Positions 46,987 to 56,900 of a stretch of DNA of 64,000 bases are shown here, one piece after another (positions within the stretch are counted from its first letter, which is position 1; each line of letters starts with the position of its first letter). The notes below the pieces were generated by a model, which was given only the letters and a program-made list of their open reading frames with translations, had not been told where the DNA came from and made no database searches. The stretch spans positions 930,001 through 994,000 of the forward strand of contig JAULSR010000008.1 in NCBI GenBank assembly GCA_030512295.1, written 5' to 3'. This DNA is from Bombardia bombarda (Eukaryota; Ascomycota; Sordariomycetes; Sordariales; Lasiosphaeriaceae). The position numbers were made by a program, and so were the translations under genes.

Positions 46987-47674
46987 ACTATTCATGTGGG
47001 CTTGTTGATGCAGTCAGTACTGTATCTTGGTCGGGGCTGGTTTATAATAAGAGAGCCCATTATGTATGGACGGCTGATATGGACAGGAAGATTTTGTGCA
47101 GTATGTACACGACGCACCCCCCCCCCCCCCGTCCGGGGTCTAGAACACACAGTAGTTCTACACAGTAGCGCATCCAACAAGAAAAAGAGGGGAAGGGTCC
47201 AGCCGGACAGCTCCCCCCCCCGCATTTCTCTTTCCCAGAGCCCAGGCACCTTTCGGGTCTGGCGCAGCCATGCCTCGGCTCGAGCCCACCTCGGTCGTTG
47301 TTTGCCGGCCGCGAGCCTTCCATTGCTTAATCGAGCTGTCCAATACCAGCATGGCTCGGATTCACCGTCTTTGAGGAGGAGGAGAAAGATGGACATGTCT
47401 CACTCGTCTCCGCGAAGAAAGCTGGCTTTTCTTGTTCTCTTGATTGTTTGCTGCTTTGACTGGTAAAGTTCGTCTTGGTTATTGAGATTGGTGTTCTGCA
47501 TTTGGGCGCTTTTTAAACCAGGTCTTTCTTTGCCTCCATTCCATTGGGCCAAATTGAAGCAGCGGTGACAGAAAGTCCTCCATCCATCCAAACAGAAAAA
47601 CAAACCAGCCAGCAAAGAAAAAAAAAAAAAAAAAAAAACGACACCAAAAAAAAAAAAACAACCCACTACCAACA

Positions 47675-48880
47675 ATGGCAGGCCGCGTCCGCCAACCCAT
47701 CGACATCAAAGCCCTCGAGGCCTGGGTCGCCAACGTGGTGCCCGAGATCGAGGCGCCCCTCGACCTCAAGCAATTCGGCTTCGGCCAGTCCAACCCGACC
47801 TACCTCATCACGGCCGCCACGGGCGCGCGCTACGTGCTGCGCAAGAAACCGCCGGGAACGCTGGTCTCCAGAACCGCGCACCAGGTCGAGCGCGAGTACC
47901 GCATCATCGCGGCCCTGGGCCGGTCGACCGACGTGCCCGTGCCCAGGGCCTACTGCCTCTGCGAGGACGACGCCGTCATCGGCACGCCCTTCTACATCAT
48001 GTCGTACCTCGACGGGCGCATCTTCGAGGACCCCGTGATCCCCAACGTGCTGCCCGACGAGCGGCGCGCCATCTGGGGCGACGCCGTGCGCGTGCTGGCC
48101 AGGCTGCACCGGGTCTCGCCCGCCTCGGTCGGCCTGCGGGACTTTGGCCGCCCCGCCGGGTTCTACGCCAGGCAGGTCAGGACGTGGTCGGCCATCTGCG
48201 AGGCGCAGGCGGCGGTGAAAGACGTCGAGAGCGGCGAGCCCGTCGGCCAGCTGCCGCGCTTCGACGACATGATGGGCTTCTTCGGCGACGAGCGCCACCA
48301 GCCCGTCGACCGCGGCACCCTGGTCCACGGCGACTTCAAGATCGACAATCTGGTCTTCCACAAGACGGAGCCGCGGGTGATTGGGATCCTCGACTGGGAG
48401 ATGTCGACCATCGGCCACCCGCTGTCGGACCTGAGCAACCTGCTGACGCCCTACTTCACCGCCCGCCTGGACCCCGCCCGGTCCATCAGCGTGCACCACG
48501 GGTTCCTGCCGAGGGCCACGCGGGGGCTGCCCACGCCCGAGGAGATCACGAGCCTGTATTTCTCTGTCGTTGATCCGGGGGAGAAGTCGGCGCTGGAGCT
48601 GTCGTTGAAGAGCTCGGCGGCGGCCGCGGCCGGCGGCGGCGGGGACCAGGACAGGGCGAGGGAGCTGCAGTGGGCGCAGGCGTTCAACATCTTCAGGCTG
48701 TCGGCCATTTGCCAGGGGATCGCGGCGCGGTATGCGGGGAGGCAGGCGAGCAGCGAGAAGGCGAGGAAGTACGGCGAGTCGAGGGATCCGCTGGCCAGGT
48801 TTGCGTGGGAGCTGGTCAAGGCTGTGAGGGAGCCGTCGGGGGGTCGGGGGGCGGGAAGGCGAGGTTATGATTTGTGCTGA
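47675..48880 (+). CDS. APH-fold phosphotransferase, ACAD10/11 kinase-domain-like
   Basis: Single exon, 401 residues, ATG 47675. The aminoglycoside-phosphotransferase/choline-kinase fold is clear. FGFGQSNPTYLI forms the nucleotide loop and YVLRKKPPG carries the ATP-binding Lys; GTLVHGDFKIDNLVF holds the catalytic Asp (Brenner motif), and ILDWEMSTIGHPLSDLSN the metal-binding Asp. The pattern matches the kinase domain of ACAD10/ACAD11, recently shown in animals to phosphorylate 4-hydroxy fatty acyl-CoA. The fungal version here stands alone without the dehydrogenase domain, so the same role is only inferred. A Gly/Ala-rich insert lies near residues 312-325. The gene is very GC-rich and tail to tail with APC2. 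Confidence 0.9.
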   Translation: MAGRVRQPIDIKALEAWVANVVPEIEAPLDLKQFGFGQSNPTYLITAATGARYVLRKKPPGTLVSRTAHQVEREYRIIAALGRSTDVPVPRAYCLCEDDAVIGTPFYIMSYLDGRIFEDPVIPNVLPDERRAIWGDAVRVLARLHRVSPASVGLRDFGRPAGFYARQVRTWSAICEAQAAVKDVESGEPVGQLPRFDDMMGFFGDERHQPVDRGTLVHGDFKIDNLVFHKTEPRVIGILDWEMSTIGHPLSDLSNLLTPYFTARLDPARSISVHHGFLPRATRGLPTPEEITSLYFSVVDPGEKSALELSLKSSAAAAAGGGGDQDRARELQWAQAFNIFRLSAICQGIAARYAGRQASSEKARKYGESRDPLARFAWELVKAVREPSGGRGAGRRGYDLC

Positions 48881-49215
48881 GAAAAGAAAAGGGGAGGCGA
48901 CAGGCATGCTGTCATTGATGGAAATGAGAATACCAAGCAAAGCCAGGAAAGTGTATGTGGAATACCACTCACTATCTGGACTTCCTATTTATTCAAGGGC
49001 ATTTGTGTCAGTCACGCTGTTGTGCACAAGCACTTGGTCCCATTCTCTCTGTATTATCACATATCTGTCTTGTTCAACACCTGGCCACTCGTAAATAGTT
49101 ATCACGGAAGCGAGCTGTTCCTCGTTGGGACTTGGGAGATACCTGAGGGGCTTGGTAAGATGACACTGTATCACATACGTACACACCCAGATATAAACCA
49201 AGGCAATAAGTCCTT

Positions 49216-49320
49216 TAGCTGTCTACTGTTCAGCTGTCTACTGTTCAGCTGTCTACTGTTCAGCTGTCTACTGTTCAGCTGTCTACTGTCCAGCTGTCTA
49301 CTGTCCAGCTGTCTACTGTC
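49216..49320. repeat. 15-base tandem repeat, 7 copies
   Basis: Seven units of CAGCTGTCTACTGTT; the last four units end TGTC while the first three end TGTT, showing stepwise expansion of two subtypes. Confidence 0.95.
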
Positions 49321-49467
49321 CAGCTGGTATCATGTTTATTTACTCGTCTCTCCCATCCCATCCCAGTCATCCATCCACGAGCTATCTGGTCTCCCCTGAC
49401 GATGCCCACGACCAAGCCCCCTTAACCGGCTGGCTATCTTTGACTATCTATGTATACAAGTATGATG

Positions 49468-49468
<1 letters not shown>

Positions 49469-49549
<81 letters not shown>
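49469..49549. repeat. TG dinucleotide array, 40 units
   Basis: About 40 uninterrupted TG units. Long TG runs can adopt Z-DNA and are highly mutable. Confidence 0.97.
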
Positions 49550-49550
<1 letters not shown>

Positions 49551-49558
49551 TGTGTTCC

Positions 49559-50443
49559 TCACTTCTTGACCAACTTATACTTCCCCCCCACAACCTCCAT
49601 CTCCCCCCCGGCAATCTTCTCCCCCAGAAACTCCTGCAGCTCCTCATTGCTCCAGGGGAACCCGTCCGCAATCAGCATCTTCATCATCATGGCCATCTGC
49701 GCCAGCGGCATCGACGCGCTCGAGTTGGTCAGCATGCCCCGGATATACTGCCAGTACATGGCCCGGCGCTCTTGCTCTTTGGCATCCCCTCCTCCTGCTC
49801 CTCCTCCCCCACCAGCCGTTTTGCCCGCTCTTCTAGGCGCCTTGCCATTATTATTATTATTGTTGTTGTTGGCATTCTTGTCCGATGGCACCCCCGCTGT
49901 GCCTTGTTGTTGCTCCCAGGAACCACCACCGGGGGCAGCAAGCGTCTCAGCCACCACATATTCGCCCTGCTGCGCGCGACGGAGGACGCCCTTTGACGCC
50001 CAGAAGGAGAGCGCCGCGGCGATGAGGTCTTCGTCCATCTGCAGCTGGTTGTAGAGCTCGTCCGCCGACCGCCGGGCCGGCGGCGCATCCTCGCCCGCAT
50101 CTGCATCATGAAATGCGTAAATGACGGTCGCCTCGGCGGTGCTGCAGTCGACCGTGACGGTGCGGTCGCGCAGCTCGAGCTCGACGCGGGTCTGGCCCAG
50201 CTGGTTGAGCCAGGTGAGCTTGCGGCCCGACTTGAGCGACTTGTAGGCCTTCTCATACTGTTTCTGCTTATCCACGATGGGCGGCGGCAGCAAGAAGTGT
50301 TCGTGGTCCAGAGCAGGCCAGAAGAGTCGTGACAGGATGCAGGCGTGGTATTGTGTTTCTGCCACCTCGGCCTCGTCCTTCTTCCTATTGTTATTATTGT
50401 TGTATGCCGCCATTGGGCCAGCCGGTGTACGCATAAGGGGGGC

Positions 50444-50476
<33 letters not shown>

Positions 50477-52810
50477 AAACCGGCCGTGGTCCTGCAGCTG
50501 CCGCATCCGCCGAATCACCGTGTCCAGCCGTCGCGAGTCCAGCACATCCTTAATCATGACGTCGCAGTTCTGCAGCGCTGCCTCGCCGAACCGTTGCTTC
50601 AGGAGCTCGAGCAGCCTCAGCTCCTGGTCGAAGCGGTTGGGGTCGCCCAGCAGGCGCTCTGCTATGACGGCGGTGAACTCCTTGATGAAGACGTCCTCGC
50701 TGCCGAGCGCCGAGATGAGCGTGCCGATAACGTCCTCGCTCTTTGGCCGCTTGTAGTTGGCGCCGGCGTCGACAGGGTCCGGGACCCAGCTCATGTCGTC
50801 CCAGTCGAGACCCTCGTCGTCGGCGGGCTGAGCACGCCGCGTCTGTGACGGGTCGTTCAGGAGCAGGGCAAGCTCGACGAGCTTGGTTGGGCCCGCCGAG
50901 GGACGGTCACGGTCACGGTCACCTCTTGGGGTTGTTGTGCGGCTTTGGGACCCCGATTCAGGGGTAGCTTCTCTCAATCTCCGTGTGCCTGGCGTTCTCG
51001 TCGACCGCCCAGACCTGGCGGCGGGCGTCGCAAACAGTGCTGCTCCCGATCCCTCAGCCCTCTTCCACCTGCTGCTTGACCCGGCATCACCATCTTTCTG
51101 ACGCCTCTCCCCCTGCCGCTTGAACGCCTCGGTGGCCTTTCTGGCCGCCCTGACTTCGTCGGGGCTGGCGAGAAGTCCCGCGACAACGATGCGAATCGCA
51201 TCTTCGCGTTGGCACAGATAGAGTTGCAAGCTCGGCTCCACGTGTCCCAGCATGACCTTGCTATGGTCGAGCGCGTGGAGTGTGTGGATGATGGCGATAT
51301 ATGTATGTAGAATATCAAGCGTACTGCAGCCAGGATGTAGCAGTCGGGCCTGTAGAGCGCGCGAGAAGCTTGCAGTGAGCTGTTGTCGCCTAGGCGCGGT
51401 TGTGATGGTGGCACGCAGGTCGTCCAGCGCGCCACGCGACGAAGGCCAGGCCAGGGCAATGTCGAAGAGCTCGGCAATGCGCAGGGCCGCAAGGCGGCCC
51501 AGGGCCAGTGACTGATACGTCTTGACATCAGACAGCGTCACTGGCGGTGACGAGCTGCTTGGAGAGAGGCGAGACAGGACCTCAACGCTCAACCTCGCAA
51601 AGTGGTTCTCGATCCAGTCGCTGAGTGAGAGTATACACGGCGACGTTGAGGACAGGGCGGCAGGATTTCTAGATATGGTGTCGGTGGCAGCTGCAAAGGT
51701 GCGTGCGTCTGAAGCCGCCGCCCAGACACCGCCATACGCTCCGCTCACGAAATTCGACATCATCCAGTCCATAATCTCGGCGAACAGGACCTGGAACCGC
51801 TCCCCAGCCAAGCCTACATTGTACAATTGCTCGACAAGCTCATGCAGACGCCGTCTGGCAGCCAGAGCCAGAAAATCGTTCTCGGTAGGCGGTACAGGCC
51901 GAGCTCGAGCTGTTGGCCGTTGGGACTCGCCCGTACGTTGGCCGCCGTCGGCAGACGGTATGCCGAGGACGGTACCTATCAGACGGACCAGAACGATTCT
52001 TAGCGATGCCATGAGCCCCTCCGATGCCGAGATGGCTACCAGAGCGTGTATATCTCTCCTAAACCGCGCTTCAACGAGCTCGGCCTCGCCAACCGCCCCG
52101 CCAGAAGAGCTAGTACTGCTATCACTAGCAGCAGCAGGGCTGAGCCCGCGCATAAGCAGTCCAAGGCCATGGGAGTACAGTCCCAAGGCTGCTTGGAGCG
52201 TCTTGATGCTAGTCATGACGACCACCATGTTTGGTTCATTGCGACTTATGCTGCTGCTATTATTCTGTTTCCTTGTCCCGGCAGCATCCCTGCTCTTGTC
52301 TACGTTGCTTTGATCACTCTTCTCCTCTGGTCCGGACTCGCCCTGCTGCTGCTGCTGCTGCTGCTGCTCCCCTACACATGCTGTCAAGATGGGAATCACG
52401 TGGTGAGAGAAATGAGCGCGGACCTGCTGCGCATGCCATGCCATGATGTCGTCTGTGCGTGGTGTGGCCCACGGCAGCACTGTCGGCGCATGCACCAACA
52501 GGTCAAGGGCCTGGTTGAATTCGACATCCTCGCCAGAAGATGACTGCTGCTGAGAATCTGGGGCCAGGGTCTCGAACAGCTCCTCGGCAGTAGCCGATGG
52601 GGGCAGGGAGATGCGGGCAGTGACGGTGTGCCAGGCGCCGTCATAGATGACCTGCTGGTCGCTGGTTGCTGTTGCTGCGCCGCTGCCGAAGGCGAAGGGA
52701 TCATGATGGGTGTAGGATGTCGCGGGCCCAGAGACATCTGTCTGGAAAACAGACTGGAAGATGCGGCGGCGGCGATTCTTCCACGGCGAGGCCGCGGTTG
52801 CCGCCGACAT
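49559..52810 (-). CDS. APC2: Anaphase-promoting complex subunit 2 (cullin family)
   Basis: One uninterrupted frame of 1083 residues starting MSAATAASPWKNRRRRIFQ (ATG 52810). The C-terminal half carries the cullin homology region: SEDVIGTLISALGSEDVFIKEF and IAERLLGDPNRFDQELRLLELLKQRFGE, typical of Apc2, then the segment ending in a winged-helix block (PWSNEELQEFLGEKI, VVGGKYKLVKK). Apc2 binds the RING subunit Apc11 and forms the catalytic core of the APC/C ubiquitin ligase. The N-terminal half is divergent and longer than in yeast. Two poly-Gln runs (near residues 148 and 782), a poly-Asn run, and Gly-rich linkers reflect microsatellites. It is tail to tail with the phosphotransferase gene. 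Its 5' flank has 15- and 12-base repeats. Confidence 0.92.
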
Positions 52811-52869
52811 GACGACGGCGGGTGTGTGAAGTGTGAAGCTGATGCCTTTTTTCTTCTCTCCCCAGCAGG

Positions 52870-52914
52870 TAGGTTCCTACACAGCAGGTTCCTACACAGC
52901 AGGCTCCTACACAG
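52870..52914. repeat. 15-base tandem repeat, 3 copies
   Basis: CAGGTTCCTACACAG in three near-identical copies about 60 bases upstream of the APC2 start codon, probably within its 5' leader. Confidence 0.92.
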
Positions 52915-52950
52915 CAGAGCGACTGTGACCCCTGTCAAGAGGGAGGTCTC

Positions 52951-52986
52951 AGACGCGCAGACAGACGCGCAGACAGACGCGCAGAT
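52951..52986. repeat. 12-base tandem repeat, 3 copies
   Basis: AGACGCGCAGAC repeated three times upstream of APC2. Confidence 0.9.
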
Positions 52987-53304
52987 GCAGAGCAGATTGG
53001 CCCGGAGGTGGCGCCTGCCGAAAGACAAATGTGAGCGAACGAATGGGCCGAATGACGGGTGTGTTGCGTCACGTCACGTCACGTCATGTCACCATGGGCC
53101 ATGGGCCATGGACCATTGACCATTGATTTCAATGTTGCCGGTAGGGCAGCCAGCCAGCCAGGGTCGAGTTGGAGTCGGAGTCTTGGTGATCCTCTTTTTT
53201 TTTTTTTTTGTGTCGTTTGTCGTTTGTTGACATGGACAGGAAGTCAAGCCCGGCCGCTATCCTCCCTGTCCCTTCCAAGGGTCCAATACACGTGGCACTG
53301 TGCT

Positions 53305-53329
53305 ACCTAGGTACCTAGGTACCTAGGTA
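53305..53329. repeat. ACCTAGGT palindromic array
   Basis: Three tandem units of the eight-base palindrome ACCTAGGT, a sequence that also occurs singly in several other spacers of this window. Confidence 0.92.
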
Positions 53330-53956
53330 TCTACGTATCGCGCTCACGAGAGAGAATGGATACGAATACGCACCACTGGTCTGTGCTCCTCCTGTCCAAC
53401 CCCAGATTGCCGCTCACCAACTTTTTTATCCGTAGGTCTGATTCCCATAGATCCCCGAAAGTGAAATTCAACTGCACTTGGTGAGTTTTAAAATAGGCCA
53501 GGCTAAGGTTAGAGATATCTGTACGTAAGCGAGTCCGAAACAGCACGTTTTTGGTTCGTCGTTTATTCACTTCTTATCTCATCAACATCCGAAATTAATC
53601 CGCATAAATTACCTAGTTTCTGGTTTTCCTGTCGCGCCTGCGGCACATGAAGCGTGTTTTGAACGAACCTGCAGAGCGCACCCGCCGTTCATTTCTCTCT
53701 CCCCCCCCCTCTCTCTCGCAAGCGCGCAACTAATCGGGCCATGGAACCAACACAAAAGTACTGATTACTGCAGTGATGAGCAGTCCGGCCGGACCCCGAG
53801 CGGCGGCCGTTTCTGTGCCGCCGCCGCTGACGGCCAAAACCACCTTACCTAATTAAGACGGTGATGGAATCAGTCAATCACCCAATCTTCTCTTCACGCT
53901 CTGTTTGTTGTTGCATCTTCATCTCCTCCTATACTATAGACTGCCTGCTAGAACTG

Positions 53957-53990
53957 AAGTCCCACTCATGCAAGTCCCACTCATGCAAGT
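53957..53990. repeat. 15-base duplication
   Basis: Two exact copies of AAGTCCCACTCATGC plus four bases of a third. Confidence 0.92.
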
Positions 53991-56900
53991 AGGCATCTAT
54001 CTATAAACCTCAAAAGTCCTGTTGACCATGCCTATCATCCCACATACACTAAGACGCAGATACTCAGTTATACAAGTAGTGCCACTACTTTATAGTAGTA
54101 CCCAACTGTAACAAGACCCGTTGTTTGTTTCTCCCCGTGTACTGTGTAACCCACCCAAGCTTGTCCAGTTCGCAGCGCTTGTCAAGGCTTGTCGGATTCA
54201 TGATGTCGTCGGTATCAGCCCATTCTGGTTTTCATTCTTTTTTCTTCTTTTCTTCTTTCAAATCCCGGGCAAGTGGCTGATGCAACGCTGCCCAGGGGGC
54301 CGCGCGCGCGCGTCTTGACTTTGTCTTGTGGGCTTGACATGTAAGAGCTAAGAAACTTAGAAATTACCACTGTAGAAGGCATGAGGCTATTTTGTCAACA
54401 GTACTTGTAATAGGGTAGACAGAACCAGCCTCTCTTTCCTCTCCCTCTCACTGGTTGTCATATGTCTGTGTCTTATTACCCCTACCTGAAGCCCTTTGGC
54501 AAAGCAGGGCACAGGGTAAGACAGGGGTCATCTCTAGTGTAGGACTGGCTGCTGGCTAAGGACCAGGGCACCTCATGGCAGCTGCCTCTTCGAGAAACAC
54601 TAGACTAAAACCAAACTGACGTACCGACGGGGATAATGAAATACATATTCCTCGACTGCCTTCCTGCATTGTACGTTATGTGCATATGTACATGTAAACA
54701 CGAGTGAGATGAGGTCGGCCAGCTTCTTTCAACACCAAGGAGAAACAGGAAACATGGGTCCAGAGTAGCCTGTCAACTCACCTATGATTTCACAGTACGG
54801 ATAACCACTACCGCCGCTACCAGACGCTCCTACGGGGAGGGCGGAACACCACCTCAGCGTGAGAGTCCTCTTCAATGCTTCATCGGCAAGCGAGCCACTG
54901 ACCGCGCTGCTGCGTTGGCTAGACGGTGCTGTTGGCTGTACGTTGCTTTGACCTCCTTCCGTTCTGTCCGTATCTTCATGGTTGACACATCAGAAGTGAC
55001 GCCGCCGGTCTGGGGGCAGTAGCAAACAGAAAAAGAAAAAAAAAAAAGTAAGCACGGATAGTTGTTCTCGCGCGATTGAGCATCTTACTTGGGCCCGTTA
55101 TTACTCCCAAGAGCCAATGTGCTGTGCTGCTGCAGTCGTCTCGTTTATTTGTCTTGTATCAAGGGGGCGTCGAGAAGTTGTTGCATGCATGCATACAGAA
55201 GCGTCACGGGATCTTTGAGGCTCTCCCTTCTACACAGTAGGACCTTTACTGCGTACGTACATATGTAGCAGCACCATGCACGACCAGCCGTGCTTTCTTT
55301 ATTGCCAACCACGTTCGCTGGGCCCAAGTCAAGGTGTGTTTCTCAAGGTAGCCGTCAAGGTCGAGCGACGGGACGCCTGCAGGAGTGTGTGTGTGTGTTT
55401 TACCGAGAGCAATGATGCCATCTGAATGGGTGCCCTTTCTGCTTTGCTTCATCTTCAAACTGCAGAAATTCTTGCACCAAGTTTCTTGTTTTTGATAGTT
55501 AGCCGAGCTGCACCTCGGCCTGCCCGTGTCTTCTTTGGGTTTGTGTAGCCTCTCGTCCTATCGACTGCTGTGCTCCGTTGACCGATAAGAGTAAAACCCC
55601 GTCTTGACATGGTATCCTCATTCTTCTTGTGTGTTGTTGTTTTAGAGTGGGAGGGAGGGTAAGTGGTCGGTCAATGACGATCTTGTTGTCTTGCCCACAT
55701 GCAATTCGCCGCCTTTTTTTGGCTCGATGTCGGTTCCATCCCGCCTTCTACAGCGAGCGGGCCGTCATGGGGATCGACCGACATGAAGCTTGTCTCGAGC
55801 TGCTTGCTGCAAGTCTGGGCGGAACTATGGCGGAATAGCTCGCCTACTTCATGTAGCATACCCAGTTGAGACTTGCCTGCATCGTCGACATGTTTATCTG
55901 CCTTGGATCGGATCAGCCACCAATTCGAGGCCCGAGGAGCTTGAAATGTTTGGCCAAACATAGTATATAGATCGGGCAATTTGCTGACGACTGACGACAT
56001 GCCCCGAAGCACACCTGCTTTGTTTGCAGCCATCTTCTGCACTCCTCGGCACCGTGACTTGCTTTCGCTCTCAAACGCTTTCCCCCTTGATTAAAGGGAG
56101 GAGGATATTTTGGCCAAATGTAGTCAGAGGCGTTTGCGACCCCCCTTTGGCCCAAGCCTTGTGCCTGAGTGGCTCGCCTGGGTGACTGGCCTACCGCCCT
56201 ATCGTGTATTAGGTAAGGTCCTCGTAGTGTAGGTTGCCGAAGGGGCTATATCATCCATATTATCATCGATTCATCGGCGACCGTTATCTGCCATCTCGCC
56301 GAGTGCTAATGCGGCCAGCGGCGTCCCGCTAACCACATCCGCGACTCGGTATTCGTAGCGTCGCACTTGAACTGGGAGGCCATGTCTGGATTCTCTGCGA
56401 TGCCATGAGCTAAAGTTGCGGGTAATCCCGGACAAATCTCACCAACCAACCCCCGTCTCCGGGCCTTGAATCGAGCCACATGCGCCGCGGTCTGAGCGTA
56501 GCTTGATCAAGATGAGGTGAGCGGTGAGCGGTTGACGCGGAGAGCGCCGGCCGCAACGCAACAGCAACATCATATATATGCGCCGCGTGTATGTACGCAG
56601 ATTACCGCGTCTCAGGCTCTCTCGACTCCCAACTTCACCTCATGGTGTGCCAGATCCGTGCCGCGGTGTGGCATGGAACGTCTGGTCTGCTGCTTCCGCA
56701 CCTTCCGGCCACCTTCCATTCACATTTTAGCCAGAATTTCAGACTGACAGACCCCCGCGCCCCCCAAAACCCTCTGACTGACAGTCCCGTTTCAAAGTAG
56801 TGAACCTGTTTCTGTTTCAGCGTAACGACAACCCCCCAGATCGCTGCAAGTGCAGCTGTCAAACTGTGGCGGAGAGTATATGGCCCACAGTGAATGTCAG

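Larger units (their letters stand above)
45838..47674. other. Intergenic spacer with GA and CT microsatellites
   Basis: No gene is supported. It contains a T-rich tract at 46049-46080, a GA array at 46299-46323, a CT array at 46954-46984, a C run near 47118 and a long A-rich tract at 47619-47659 just before the next start codon, which may act as a nucleosome-poor promoter element. Confidence 0.55.
48881..49558. other. Convergent 3' flank with two repeat arrays
   Basis: Between the phosphotransferase and APC2 stop codons lie a 15-base array (49216-49320) and a long TG array (49469-49549) that ends about ten bases before the APC2 stop codon, so part may be in the APC2 3' UTR. Confidence 0.7.

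Noticed and set aside
30791..52810. Functional cluster of genome-stability genes (TTI2 relic, Rad17, RING, APC2)
   Set aside because: Gene order in such fungi is largely unrelated to function, and unrelated metabolic genes intervene.
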